A stretch of 64,000 bases of DNA, taken from contig NZ_FNCH01000005.1 of the NCBI RefSeq assembly GCF_900100705.1, positions 186,001-250,000 of the forward strand, read 5' to 3'. This document shows positions 54,693 to 63,749 of the stretch, one piece after another (position 1 is the stretch's first letter; every line of letters begins with the position of its first letter). The notes under the pieces are model-generated. The model was not told where the DNA came from. It searched no databases and was given only the letters and a program-made list of their open reading frames with translations. The position numbers and the translations under genes are program-made. This DNA comes from Pedobacter terrae (lineage in GTDB: Bacteria > Bacteroidota > Bacteroidia > Sphingobacteriales > Sphingobacteriaceae).

Positions 54693-55096
54693 TCTTTTAG
54701 CGGATATAAGGTTAAATCAGCAATAAATTTAAAATCTCTTATATTATAGGAAAACAACTTTAGTTTGGTTTCAAGAGCTGTAGCGGCAATCAATGCGTCA
54801 GCTAAGGCGAGTCCGTGACTTAATTTATAGTCTTGTATTAAACTAATTGCAGTTAAGTTTATCCTTTCATTAATTAATATAATACTAAATCTGCTTAGCT
54901 TTTTATTGATAATATAAAGATCAGGCTTATTTGTCGCCCCAAACAGCAATTAAATTTTAGTAATGGATGAAATGATAATATTATCTAAGCCGATATCTCT
55001 TTCAAGAAGAGTAGCAGTAGATGCGCTACGGCTGTTATTTTTATCAAAATAATCTATCAATACATCCGTATCACAAATTATTTTCTCCGTTGCCAT
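54689..55096 (-). pseudogene. PIN-domain (VapC-like) toxin disrupted by one nonsense codon
   Basis: Hand translation from ATG at 55096 gives MATEKIICDTDVLIDYF ... IISSITKI, then TAA at 54950-54952, then in the same frame LLFGATNKPDLYIINKKL ... ALADALIAATALE and FSYNIRDFKFI to the stop at 54689. The two halves make a normal 135-residue PIN domain, with the stop at codon 49 exactly where PIN proteins carry the metal-binding Glu of the T-x-x-E-L-L-x-G motif. A single G to T change (GAA to TAA) explains it. The start overlaps the antitoxin end by 19 bases. Sequencing error cannot be excluded. Confidence 0.85.
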
Positions 55097-55329
55097 GCAA
55101 TTTCTCTAAGTTGTTTAGCGCTTAAATTCTTATTGGTAAATACATCATGTAGTTCGGAAATATCTATTGATTTATCGCCCGCTATTATTGGAATACCATT
55201 GATATCTCCACGACTTTCTATCACGGCCTTAGCGTTCTGATCGGCAATAGAAAAATTCAGATATTTACCTAATTCTCTCAATGCTGCTAAAGTTTTATTA
55301 CTCTTATATTTAATGGTCACTTCTTTCAT
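55078..55329 (-). CDS. Antitoxin of the broken PIN pair
   Basis: An 83-residue small protein, first gene of the pair. The N-terminal part (about 1-35) is a beta-alpha segment (MKEVTIKYKSNKTLAALREL) and the C-terminus (LSAKQLREIAWQRRK) is a basic helix likely to contact the toxin. It resembles the short antitoxins linked to VapC toxins rather than a specific named family. It is intact while its toxin is not. Confidence 0.75.
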   Translation of the reverse strand: MKEVTIKYKSNKTLAALRELGKYLNFSIADQNAKAVIESRGDINGIPIIAGDKSIDISELHDVFTNKNLSAKQLREIAWQRRK

Positions 55330-55426
55330 TGGATCTAGATTTTCAATATCTTTTAAAACCTGCTCTATACAAATTTACTGAATATTTCCCTTTCAAAAAA
55401 GCCTTATTTTCGTTATATTAGCAGCA

Positions 55427-55780
55427 ATGAGGCTTTTTTACATCATTTTCTTTCTATCTATCTCCACTAATTTTGCGGTCTTCGCATTGCATGATCAAAG
55501 AAATAATGCCTCATTAAAAAATACTAAAATCAGTTTTATTTCCTGTAAAAAAATCACCAAAAACCATTTCGATTTCAATCAGGATAACGAAAGCCTGCAA
55601 AAAGATTTGATTAATGTTTCCGTTGTCAAAATATCTTCGAACGCTTTTTTACTGATCAGTCTTTTACTATTCCTTCTTTTTAAGAACAAAAACATCAATA
55701 CCAAAGTTGTAATCAAAAGATTAAAGTATAATTATTGGTGTTTGTTTAAGATGCTCTATCCGAAACACGTGTTTTGGTAG
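55427..55780 (+). CDS. Small membrane protein of unknown function
   Basis: A 117-residue frame with an N-terminal hydrophobic segment (about 3-20, a possible signal peptide ending in VFA), a polar middle, and a second hydrophobic segment (about 70-86; AFLLISLLLFLLF) followed by a basic tail. I do not recognise a family. Codon use is AT-rich but not aberrant. It could be a real small membrane protein; support is only the clear ATG, length and layout. Confidence 0.5.
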   Translation: MRLFYIIFFLSISTNFAVFALHDQRNNASLKNTKISFISCKKITKNHFDFNQDNESLQKDLINVSVVKISSNAFLLISLLLFLLFKNKNINTKVVIKRLKYNYWCLFKMLYPKHVFW

Positions 55781-55868
55781 GTAATTTTATCTTATTAAAT
55801 TTTAATACTGTCGGGATGTACATGATGTCCGGAGATAGATTATTTACATCATTAATCATTTTTTATAG

Positions 55869-58082
55869 ATGCACTTACCTGATTTAATAGCCGATTTAGG
55901 CTTAATACTTGCTGCCGCAGGCATAACCACACTTATATTTAAAAAAATTAAGCAGCCCCTTGTTTTGGGCTATATATTGGCCGGCTTATTGGTTGGCTCA
56001 CATTTAGATTTTTTCCCATCTGTTACCGATACCAAAAGCATCAACATTTGGGGCGAAATTGGGGTTATTTTCCTTTTATTTAGCTTAGGGCTGGAATTTA
56101 GTTTTAAAAAACTGTTTAAAGTTGGAGGTTCAGCTTCTATTACTGCCATTGTAAAAGTTTTATTTATCATCCTGGCCGGCTATCTCGTAGGGAAAGCCAT
56201 GGGCTGGAAAGATATGGACAGCCTCTTTTTGGGTGGAATCCTATCCATCTCATCAACCATGATTACCATTAAGGCTTTTGAAGAACTAGGCTTAAAACAC
56301 AAAAAATTTGCAGGCTTAGTATTTGGAGTATTAATCGTTGAAGATTTAGTGGCCATCCTTCTCCTGGTATTGTTCTCTACACTCGCAGTTAGTCAGCAAT
56401 CGGCTGGTACAGAAATGCTATACTCCATCCTTAAACTGGCTTTCTTTTTAGTACTTTGGTTCTTAGGCGGAATATTCGTAGTTCCTTCTTTTCTCAAAGC
56501 AACCAAAAAATTAATGAATGATGAAACCATGTTGGTGGTATCATTGGCTTTGTGTTTGGTAATGGTTTTACTGGCTGATAAAGTTGGTTTCTCTCCTGCC
56601 CTTGGTGCATTTATTATGGGTTCCATTTTAGCCGAAACTACACAGGCCGAGCGGATAGAACATTTAACCAAATCAGTAAAAGACTTATTCGCTGCGGTAT
56701 TTTTTGTTTCAGTTGGTATGCTGATTGATCCTGCTATGCTGGTTAAATATGCTGTTCCTATTTTGGTCGCTACTGTGGTTATCATTTTCGGAAAAATCAT
56801 TTTTACCATTTTAGGTGCATTATTGTCCGGACAGCCATTAAAAACTTCAGTACAATCGGGTATGAGTTTGGCACAAATTGGTGAGTTTTCATTCATCATT
56901 GCCTCATTGGGATTAACCCTAAAAGTAACCAGCGATTTTCTTTATCCTATCGCGGTAGCAGCAGCTGCAGTTACAACATTTACCTCCCCCTATTTAATTA
57001 AGCTCTCCGAACCTTTTTATCAGTATCTGAACCGAATTTTACCAAAAAAATGGCTTGATGGTATCGAAAGATATAGCTCGGGTACCGAAGGGATTACCAC
57101 TTTAAGCGATTGGAAGGTTTTATTGCGGTCGTATATCTTTAATACGATTATCCACTCAGTAATTATCATTGCGATAATCTTTTTGGCGTACCGTTATGTA
57201 CAACCGTTTATTATGAACAACATTGCCAACAGTTTAGCTTCCATTATCATTAGCGTGGTCGTATCTTTTATACTGATGTCGCCATTTTTATGGGCCTTAT
57301 CTATCCGAAGGATCCAACGTACAGCATATGCTCACCTCTGGTTGAACAAAAAATATACCCGTGGACCATTGATTGCGATCGAATTTTTCAGGATTGCATT
57401 GGGGATTTTCTTTGTGGGATTTTTGATGTACGAGTTTTTTGATACCTGGGTGGCCGCAGTGATTGCACTTGGATTGATCGTATTGGGCATGGTAATCTTC
57501 TCAAGAAAACTTCAATCATTTTATGATAAGCTGGAAAGAAGATTCATGTTGAACTTAAATGCTAGAGAAAATCAGAAGCCGGATATTTTACCCTGGGATA
57601 CCCACTTAACAGAGCTCAGGGTTTCTCCTGAATCGGAGGTAGTTGGTAAAACATTGACGGAATTAATGATCAGGGAAAAATATGGGGTAAATATTGCTTT
57701 AATAGAACGGGGAAGAAACAACATTCCAACTCCGGGAAGAGATGAACGACTTTATCCGAATGATAAGTTATTGCTGATCGGTGCCGATGATCAATTAGCT
57801 GCGGTTAAAGCACTTTTAGAAATTGATACGCCTGAAATTGCAGAAGAAGACAACTTCCCGAATAAGGAAATGACGCTGCAAAAAGTAGTTGTTCATGCCG
57901 AATCGCCTGTTTATGGCTTGAGTATCAGAAATGCCGGTATCCGCGAAAAAGCACAGGCTTTAATTGTGGGTATTGAAAGAGGGGCCAACCGCATCTTAAA
58001 CCCATCGTCAGATTTTGTATTCGATAAGGGTGATGTAATCTGGATTGTAGGGAACAATAAGAAAATTAAAGAGGTTATATAG
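55869..58082 (+). CDS. KefB/CPA2-type cation:proton antiporter with C-terminal TrkA_C domains
   Basis: The 737-residue protein has a Na/H-exchanger domain of about twelve hydrophobic segments (about 5-385; VLGYILAGLLVGSHLDF and FSPALGAFIMGSILAE are typical). It continues with further membrane segments (about 425-560) and two TrkA_C-like regions (about 600-660: LTELRVSPESEVVGKTLTEL; and about 670-737: VVHAESPVYGLSIRNAGIRE). No Rossmann TrkA_N domain was seen, unlike KefB/KefC. It likely exchanges K+ or Na+ for H+. Confidence 0.9.
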   Translation: MHLPDLIADLGLILAAAGITTLIFKKIKQPLVLGYILAGLLVGSHLDFFPSVTDTKSINIWGEIGVIFLLFSLGLEFSFKKLFKVGGSASITAIVKVLFIILAGYLVGKAMGWKDMDSLFLGGILSISSTMITIKAFEELGLKHKKFAGLVFGVLIVEDLVAILLLVLFSTLAVSQQSAGTEMLYSILKLAFFLVLWFLGGIFVVPSFLKATKKLMNDETMLVVSLALCLVMVLLADKVGFSPALGAFIMGSILAETTQAERIEHLTKSVKDLFAAVFFVSVGMLIDPAMLVKYAVPILVATVVIIFGKIIFTILGALLSGQPLKTSVQSGMSLAQIGEFSFIIASLGLTLKVTSDFLYPIAVAAAAVTTFTSPYLIKLSEPFYQYLNRILPKKWLDGIERYSSGTEGITTLSDWKVLLRSYIFNTIIHSVIIIAIIFLAYRYVQPFIMNNIANSLASIIISVVVSFILMSPFLWALSIRRIQRTAYAHLWLNKKYTRGPLIAIEFFRIALGIFFVGFLMYEFFDTWVAAVIALGLIVLGMVIFSRKLQSFYDKLERRFMLNLNARENQKPDILPWDTHLTELRVSPESEVVGKTLTELMIREKYGVNIALIERGRNNIPTPGRDERLYPNDKLLLIGADDQLAAVKALLEIDTPEIAEEDNFPNKEMTLQKVVVHAESPVYGLSIRNAGIREKAQALIVGIERGANRILNPSSDFVFDKGDVIWIVGNNKKIKEVI

Positions 58083-58083
58083 A

Positions 58084-58165
58084 TTAGTCAGGAGTCATTA
58101 GTCCGAAGTCGGAGGTTAAGTTATCTATTTTTTGAATCTTGTCAACGGACCTCGGACTTCCGACC
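58084..58165. repeat. Intergenic heptad-repeat hairpin
   Basis: Left arm TTAGTCA, GGAGTCA, TTAGTCC, GAAGTCG (58084-58111); right arm ACGGACC, TCGGACT, TCCGACC (58145-58165). AGTC recurs every seven bases in the left arm and GAC in the right, and the arms are complementary (GTCCGAAGTC with GACTTCCGAC-type sequence). It starts one base after the antiporter stop. Confidence 0.8.
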
Positions 58166-58196
58166 AAAAAGCATATCTTCGTGTATAACCTAACCT

Positions 58197-59231
58197 ATGA
58201 AAGTTGACAGAGAAAAGAGTGAGTTTCTTGATGATATGATTGAGCAATGGCAAAGCGATGGCTTAATTGATAATGAAACAGGCAATAAACTCCGTAAAAG
58301 TTATGAAGCCAAGAACTTCGATTGGTTACGCCTGGCACAGTATGCTTTTTGGGTAGCTTTGGCTTGTGGGTTTATTGCACTGGGATCGCTCCTCATTGAT
58401 AATTCCATTTTAAACTATTTGAAACGGGTTTACAATACGCCAAATATTGTTATTGCCATTGTTTCAGGCGCGTTGGCGGGATGGCTTTACATTTTAGGTT
58501 TTCGGCGCAAAAAGAAACTGGCGCATCTAAAGTTTAGCAATGAGGCTATTGTATTTTCAGCCATTTTACTCACGGCAAATGCCGTCGCTTATTTTGGAAA
58601 GGCCTTAGATAATGGTTCAGGCAATTTCTCTATCCTGATTTTAATATCTGTTTTTATTTATGGGACTTTAGGTTATATTTTCAATTCGCGTTTAATCTGG
58701 ATTTTTGCCCTAATCTCCTTAGGCGCTTGGTTTGGCACAGAAACAGGTTATTTAAGCCGTTGGAATTACTATTTCTTTGGGATGAACTATCCCTTGCGTT
58801 TTGTCGTTTTCGGCGCTTTATTAACCGCAGCATCGTTCATGATGAAGGCTTTCCCCAAAACAAAAAATTTCTTTCAGGTTACCTATATAGCTGGGATGGT
58901 TTATTTGTTTATATCACTTTGGGCCTTATCGGTGTTTGGCAATTTTGCGAGTCTTGAAGAATGGTATCAGGTTAGGCAATTAAGTTTGTTTTACTGGGCA
59001 TTAATTTCTGCAGCCATTTGTGTAGCCAGTACGCTATTTGGCTTAAAATACCATGATGATATTGCCCGCGAATTTGGAATCACTTTTCTATTTATCAATC
59101 TCTATACACGATATTTTGAATATTTTTGGGACAGTTGGCATAAAGCCCTATTCTTTTCTGTACTTGCAGCCTCGTTTTGGCTGATTGGCAGAAAAGCAGA
59201 GAAAATCTGGAATGTGGAGTTTTTGAAGTAA
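58197..59231 (+). CDS. DUF2157-like multi-pass membrane protein
   Basis: The 344-residue protein starts with a soluble segment (IEQWQSDGLIDNETGNKL, about 16-33), the pattern that opens DUF2157 domains. About nine hydrophobic segments follow (from 48 to 335). The function is unknown. It stands between a heptad repeat and the DUF1016 gene with no obvious operon partner. Confidence 0.75.
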   Translation: MKVDREKSEFLDDMIEQWQSDGLIDNETGNKLRKSYEAKNFDWLRLAQYAFWVALACGFIALGSLLIDNSILNYLKRVYNTPNIVIAIVSGALAGWLYILGFRRKKKLAHLKFSNEAIVFSAILLTANAVAYFGKALDNGSGNFSILILISVFIYGTLGYIFNSRLIWIFALISLGAWFGTETGYLSRWNYYFFGMNYPLRFVVFGALLTAASFMMKAFPKTKNFFQVTYIAGMVYLFISLWALSVFGNFASLEEWYQVRQLSLFYWALISAAICVASTLFGLKYHDDIAREFGITFLFINLYTRYFEYFWDSWHKALFFSVLAASFWLIGRKAEKIWNVEFLK

Positions 59232-59288
59232 TCTTAAAAACTAATTCATTTGATAAAATGCTAATTTATACATTCTATTGATGTAAAA

Positions 59289-60347
59289 ATGCAAGTTGAA
59301 AAGCAAAATTTATATACTAAAGTAATTGAACTGCTTAACCGAGCGAGGCAAAATGTAGTACAAACCATTAATAATACAATGGCTATGACCTACTTCGAAA
59401 TCGGCAAGATGATTGTTGAAGAGGAACAGGACGGCAAAGAAAAAGCTGAATATGGCAAACAAATTTTGAGAGAGCTTTCAGAAAGGCTAGTTTCAGAGTT
59501 TGGCAAAGGTTTTTCTGAAACAAATTTAAAACAAATGAGGTATTTTTACCTTACCTATTCAATTCGTCAGACAGTGTCTGACGAATTCGAAAATAATGAA
59601 ATTCTAGAAACATCTCCTAAAACTTCAGATTCAATTCAGCAGACAATGCCTGCGCAATTCAAACTTACATGGTCTCACTACCTTAAGTTAATGAGAATAA
59701 CCGATGTAAACGAACGTAATTTTTATGAAATAGAAGCAATAAAAAATAACTGGAGTCTGAGGGAGCTACAACGTCAATTCGATTCAGCATTATATACGCG
59801 CCTGGCGTTAAGTAAAAATAAAGAAGAAGTATTATCTCTTGGTCAAAAAGGGCAGATTATTGAAAAAAGCAAGGACTTAATAAAAGACCCTTATGTACTA
59901 GAATTTTTAGGCTTGCCTGAACAAAATTTTTATTCAGAAAGTGAGTTAGAGCAAAAATTAATTGATAAACTGGAACATTTTTTATTGGAATTAGGTAATG
60001 GGTTCACCTTTGTAGCCCGTCAAAAAAGAATAACTTTTGAAGAAAGGCATTTCAAAATAGACTTAGTTTTCTACAACCGTATTTTAAAATGTTTTGTACT
60101 TATTGATTTAAAAATCGGAGAACTCAAACATCAGGATATTGGCCAGATGCAGATGTATGTAAACTATTTTGACAGAGAAGTAAAACTTGAGGATGAAAAC
60201 AAAACCATCGGTATTATCCTTTGCCAGGATAAAAGTGAATCTGTGGTAAGATATACACTTCCTGAAAACAATGAACAAATTTTTGCAAGTAAGTATTTAA
60301 CTGTTTTACCTAGCGAAAAGGATTTCATCAAAATCATCGAGAATTAA
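59289..60347 (+). CDS. DUF1016 / YhcG-type PDDEXK nuclease-domain protein
   Basis: The 352-residue protein has an N-terminal DUF1016 helical domain (about 10-165; FSETNLKQMRYFYLTY, LTWSHYLKLMRI, NWSLRELQRQFDS). A C-terminal PDDEXK-fold nuclease domain (about 185-340) has FKIDLVFYNR (acidic residue about 257) and LIDLKIGELKHQDIGQM (Asp about 273, Lys about 275). The family is common on accessory islands and has been linked to DNA repair and phage defence; the role here is inferred. Residues about 93-125 hold an odd duplicated QTVSDEF-like repeat encoded by a palindrome. Confidence 0.88.
   Translation: MQVEKQNLYTKVIELLNRARQNVVQTINNTMAMTYFEIGKMIVEEEQDGKEKAEYGKQILRELSERLVSEFGKGFSETNLKQMRYFYLTYSIRQTVSDEFENNEILETSPKTSDSIQQTMPAQFKLTWSHYLKLMRITDVNERNFYEIEAIKNNWSLRELQRQFDSALYTRLALSKNKEEVLSLGQKGQIIEKSKDLIKDPYVLEFLGLPEQNFYSESELEQKLIDKLEHFLLELGNGFTFVARQKRITFEERHFKIDLVFYNRILKCFVLIDLKIGELKHQDIGQMQMYVNYFDREVKLEDENKTIGIILCQDKSESVVRYTLPENNEQIFASKYLTVLPSEKDFIKIIEN
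59561..59587. repeat. Perfect 13-bp-arm palindrome inside the DUF1016 gene, with a decayed second copy
   Basis: AATTCGTCAGACA, one base, TGTCTGACGAATT. About 70 bases on, a diverged copy reads CAATTCAGCAGACAATGCC and TGCGCAATTC. They encode SIRQTVSDEF and SIQQTMPAQF. Family members normally have one such block before LTWSHY. Confidence 0.85.
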
Positions 60348-60352
60348 TTCAA

Positions 60353-60775
60353 ATGAAAATATTTCAACAAGCCTTAGCCCTTAGAGAACGTAGAAGAGGT
60401 TTCCATATCATTACCAATGAGGTTGAAGATGCACTGGCACAAATTAATGAGATTAATATTGGAATTTGCCAGGTTTTTATACAACATACTTCTGCTTCCC
60501 TTACGATTAACGAAAATGCCGATCCAACTGTACGTATAGATTTTGAGATGTTTTTTAATAAAACGGTTAAGGAAAACGACCCCAATTATGAGCACGACTA
60601 TGAAGGATCTGACGATATGCCTGCACATTTAAAATCTGCACTTTTGGGTAGCTCCGTAACTATCCCGATCAGAAATGGCAGGTTGGCACTTGGTACCTGG
60701 CAAGGTATTTACCTTTGTGAACATCGCAATCATGGCGGACAAAGAAGGTTGATTATTACTGCCTGGGGAGAATAA
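60353..60775 (+). CDS. YjbQ family protein (secondary thiamine-phosphate synthase type)
   Basis: The 140-residue protein has the YjbQ/UPF0047 pattern: FIQHTSASLTINENADP (about 42-58), DDMPAHLKSALLGSSV and GTWQGIYLCEHRNHGG (about 114-129), with His residues in these motifs probably forming the active site. Weak thiamine-phosphate synthase activity has been ascribed to the family; the physiological role is unsettled. It lies five bases after the DUF1016 stop. Confidence 0.92.
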   Translation: MKIFQQALALRERRRGFHIITNEVEDALAQINEINIGICQVFIQHTSASLTINENADPTVRIDFEMFFNKTVKENDPNYEHDYEGSDDMPAHLKSALLGSSVTIPIRNGRLALGTWQGIYLCEHRNHGGQRRLIITAWGE

Positions 60776-60777
60776 AT

Positions 60778-61746
60778 TTATGCTTTCTCCACTTCTTCTT
60801 TAATTTCTGGGTGATTATCCTGAATAGATTTACCATCGGATTCTACTTCAATTTCTTTTGTAGTAACGGCATAATGTGAAGGATAAATCTCTGATCCGAA
60901 AGCAACTGCATAAGCCTTGGTAAATTCTGCACCAAAATATAAAATGATTGAAGAATAGTAAGTCCATAACAGCACAACCACTAATGAGCCTGTTGCACCA
61001 TAAGTTCCCCCAACATTGCTTTGCCCAATATAAATTGAAATGGCAAATTTACCGATCATAAACAATATAGCAGTAACTATTGCTCCCGCAATTACATCAC
61101 GCCATTTGATAATCGCATCTGGCAATACCTTAAATATTACACCAAATATCAATGAAATAACCGCCAGGGTTACAATCTGGTTGACGATGTAAAATACAAT
61201 AACAGATACTTCTGCAAATCTGGCCTGTAAACGACCGCTAAAAGCATCTAATACCGAAGTAACAGCTAGTGAAACTAATAGTACGAACCCCAGGCTAATA
61301 ATCACCGAAAAAGACAAAAAACGGTTCTGCAACATTTTCACCCAGCCTCTTTTAGGTTTGGGTTTTAATCCCCAAATGGTATTGATAGAATCCTGAATAT
61401 CGCCAAAAACAGTAGTTGAACCGATTAGCAGGGTAATGATACCAATAATTAAAGCAATAGTGCTTTTTCCATCCAAATAAGCATTTTTGATCAACTGTTG
61501 TAAGGAACCAGCCGATTCCCTACCTAAAAACCCTTCGAGTTGAGCATAAACCTGTCCTTCTGCTATTTCTCTTCCTAAAAATATGCCACACAAAGAAATA
61601 ATTACCACCAGTAATGGCGCCATTGAAAACACGGTATAATAGGCTAACGAGCCACTAAGTTTCGTTACCTTATGATTATTAAATCCTGTAAACGACGCTT
61701 TCAAAACGCCCCATATTCCTTTTAAAGTGATTTTCCGCTTTTCCAT
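60778..61746 (-). CDS. YihY/BrkB family membrane protein (copy 2)
   Basis: The 322-residue protein is a clear paralogue of the product of 31723-32745. Both share KLS-x-SLAYYT-x-FS near 25, IGSTxxF-x-x-IQDSIN near 108, VIFKVLPD near 212 and a GAEFTxAYA ending. Six hydrophobic segments. Its stop faces the yjbQ stop across two bases, so the genes converge with no room for a terminator. Confidence 0.9.
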   Translation of the reverse strand: MEKRKITLKGIWGVLKASFTGFNNHKVTKLSGSLAYYTVFSMAPLLVVIISLCGIFLGREIAEGQVYAQLEGFLGRESAGSLQQLIKNAYLDGKSTIALIIGIITLLIGSTTVFGDIQDSINTIWGLKPKPKRGWVKMLQNRFLSFSVIISLGFVLLVSLAVTSVLDAFSGRLQARFAEVSVIVFYIVNQIVTLAVISLIFGVIFKVLPDAIIKWRDVIAGAIVTAILFMIGKFAISIYIGQSNVGGTYGATGSLVVVLLWTYYSSIILYFGAEFTKAYAVAFGSEIYPSHYAVTTKEIEVESDGKSIQDNHPEIKEEVEKA

Positions 61747-61843
61747 AACTATTTTTAGATGAGATACTCTAAATTTAAACCGCTTGTTTTTTGAATTGTT
61801 TGTGAATTCTTAACAAAGAAGAATATTAAGAAAACTGGACGCA

Positions 61844-61872
61844 CAAAAAAAGCTCCTGGTTTTGACAGGAGC
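61844..61872 (-). terminator. Intrinsic terminator of the secreted hydrolase gene
   Basis: On the minus strand, GCTCCTG, loop TCAAAAC, CAGGAGC, then TTTTTTT. It is placed 22 bases past the stop at 61895. Confidence 0.9.
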
Positions 61873-61894
61873 CTTACTTCGTGCGATAATTATA

Positions 61895-63214
61895 TTATTT
61901 GGACTTAATCCATGATGCAAGATCGTTCACCAATGTTTCGGATACGCTTACCGCTGCCTGATACTGAGCCATAGTACCCTTTTCAGTTTGGGAACTTAAC
62001 AGGTGGTTTAAATCCGGATAAAATTTAAGTAGCACATTTTTCTTTTTACCTAAAGCATCATTCCATAAATCAAAATCTACTTTACCTACCTGAAAATCAT
62101 TACCCCCCTGCAGTATATAAATTTTAGGTTTCGAAAGGCTTTTAGCTACAGTAACCTGATTGTAGCTATTTAAATCTGCCCAGTATTTTGCCGGCAATCC
62201 TAAAATGATAGAATCCGGCTTTATCGTAGTTCCCAACTGCGAAATTCTGCTTTTATCAATTTCCACAGCAGCATCTGCCAATTGTTTCTTAAAAGCAGCG
62301 GTTGTGTCATTAGCCTGATCGAACATATATTTATTCTGATCAACAATAATATCGGTTAATTTTCTTGCAGGTGTTGCCGCCAAAATAATCCCTGCCAAAT
62401 CTGGTGTTATGGTTGCTATTCTAGGAGCTAACATTCCACCTAAACTATGACCGAATACATAAACAGCTTTTGGATTGGCTCCAGCGACTGTTTTTGCAAG
62501 CGTTATAGCTGCAGCTGCATCATCCAGCACCTCTTCTTTTACGGTGAAAGCTTTGTTAAATTCGTTAGGATAGATTAAAGTTCTTTTTACGTATCGAACG
62601 GAGGCAATTCCCTTAGAAGCTAAGCCGCCGGCAATATCTTTAAAAGGCTTATTCGCACCAATGGTTTCATCCATATCGGCAGGTCCGGAGCCATGCACAA
62701 AAACCACAATAGGAAAGTTTTTAACATTTTTTGGCGTGGTAATAATAGCCGCTAATTGTTTTCCTGCCGGACCAATATATACTGATTTTTCTTGGTATAA
62801 ACTGGTATCTACATAGGTCGGTTTTAGATAAGAGGAAGTTTTTCTGGAGGGTGCCAGAAATATTCCGACAATTTTCTGTTGTTTATTAAAACCTAAAATA
62901 AAGTTCTGATCACCGTTGGCAAACTTACCTTCAACCGTTACAGCAAAAAAATCGCCCTGCGCTTTACTTTGAATGGCATCCAATGATTCTGCCTTTCCAT
63001 ATTTGGTTCCAATGTCACCCCAAAGTTTCTGTAAATTTTCTTCTGTTAATTTCGTTTTTAAAGTATCGTCAAAGAAAGCATGTGCATCTTTAAATTTTTC
63101 TTCCTGTAGCAGTTTAAAAAAGTCGTTTGCGCCGTTGAACAGCTGGATCACATTCTGAGAAAATGCAGTGGTTGTAAATAATAAAGCAATTATGAATAAA
63201 AGGCTCTTTTTCAT
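61895..63214 (-). CDS. Secreted alpha/beta hydrolase with DUF3887 domain
   Basis: The 439-residue protein has a signal peptide (KKSLLFIIALLFTTTAFSQ). A DUF3887-like N-terminal domain (about 24-120; FFDDTLKTKLTEENLQKLWG) is followed by an alpha/beta hydrolase domain (about 150-437): VVFVHGSGPADMDE at the oxyanion strand, nucleophile elbow GHSLGG (Ser about 257), acid region LQGGNDFQV and catalytic His in DLNHLL near 402. It would act in the periplasm; the substrate is unknown. Confidence 0.88.
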   Translation of the reverse strand: MKKSLLFIIALLFTTTAFSQNVIQLFNGANDFFKLLQEEKFKDAHAFFDDTLKTKLTEENLQKLWGDIGTKYGKAESLDAIQSKAQGDFFAVTVEGKFANGDQNFILGFNKQQKIVGIFLAPSRKTSSYLKPTYVDTSLYQEKSVYIGPAGKQLAAIITTPKNVKNFPIVVFVHGSGPADMDETIGANKPFKDIAGGLASKGIASVRYVKRTLIYPNEFNKAFTVKEEVLDDAAAAITLAKTVAGANPKAVYVFGHSLGGMLAPRIATITPDLAGIILAATPARKLTDIIVDQNKYMFDQANDTTAAFKKQLADAAVEIDKSRISQLGTTIKPDSIILGLPAKYWADLNSYNQVTVAKSLSKPKIYILQGGNDFQVGKVDFDLWNDALGKKKNVLLKFYPDLNHLLSSQTEKGTMAQYQAAVSVSETLVNDLASWIKSK

Positions 63215-63370
63215 TCGTATATTTTGTTTAATGGTAATGAGGCATCATGATTATCCTTGTCAGAATTTAAAAATCATGATCGTTTCATGTATTGTGTTTG
63301 GTTGTTTACAATACCCAAAGTTAACAATATTTGGTTCTGAAAAGCCTTTAACTAAACAAGCCGTTTGGTT

Positions 63371-63749
63371 TTAACTAATTTTAACATTTGACATCAGTTT
63401 CTTCCATAAAATACACGGGATAAACATCATGATAACGCAATAACAGGAGGAATTAAAAGCGAAATGCCATCACCAATAAATACCCTGGAGGCAAATGCAC
63501 CAATAAAATTAATGGCAAAGCCTGCATAAGCCCATTCCTTAACCGTCTTAAATTTATTTTGAAGAATGTCAACTGCCCCTAGCAGCTTTGCAATTCCCAC
63601 CATGATCAGCAGTACATCGGATACCCCAGATGTTAATACCCCCTTACCAACCTCCTGTTGTGTTATTCCACCAAAACCATCCATAATCATTATTTAAGCG
63701 AAAATAACGGTTGCAATCCAATACCAAATTGTTACTGTTTCATATTCAT
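63371..63749 (-). pseudogene. Decayed DoxX-like membrane protein gene
   Basis: The core frame (63427-63690) encodes DGFGGITQQEVGKG ... KLLGAVDILQNKFKTVKEWA, AYAGFAINFIGAFASR and GDGISLLIPPVIA, matching the middle of DoxX-like proteins. Upstream in the same frame TIWYWIATVIFA ends in TAA (63694-63696) where a Leu is expected; further up, ATGAATATGAAACAG at 63749 would enter this frame after a one-base change near 63735. Downstream, a one-base shift near 63440 gives VIMMFIPCILWKKLMSNVK to a stop at 63371. Together they rebuild a normal protein of about 127 residues, with three lesions. Confidence 0.7.

Noticed and set aside
59289..60775. Multi-gene phage-defence island
   Set aside because: The DUF1016 nuclease is a single gene next to a housekeeping-type yjbQ; no methylase, integrase or other defence gene accompanies it.
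63168..63374. 68-residue plus-strand frame
   Set aside because: Overlaps the signal-peptide end of the secreted hydrolase gene on the other strand and has no recognisable features.
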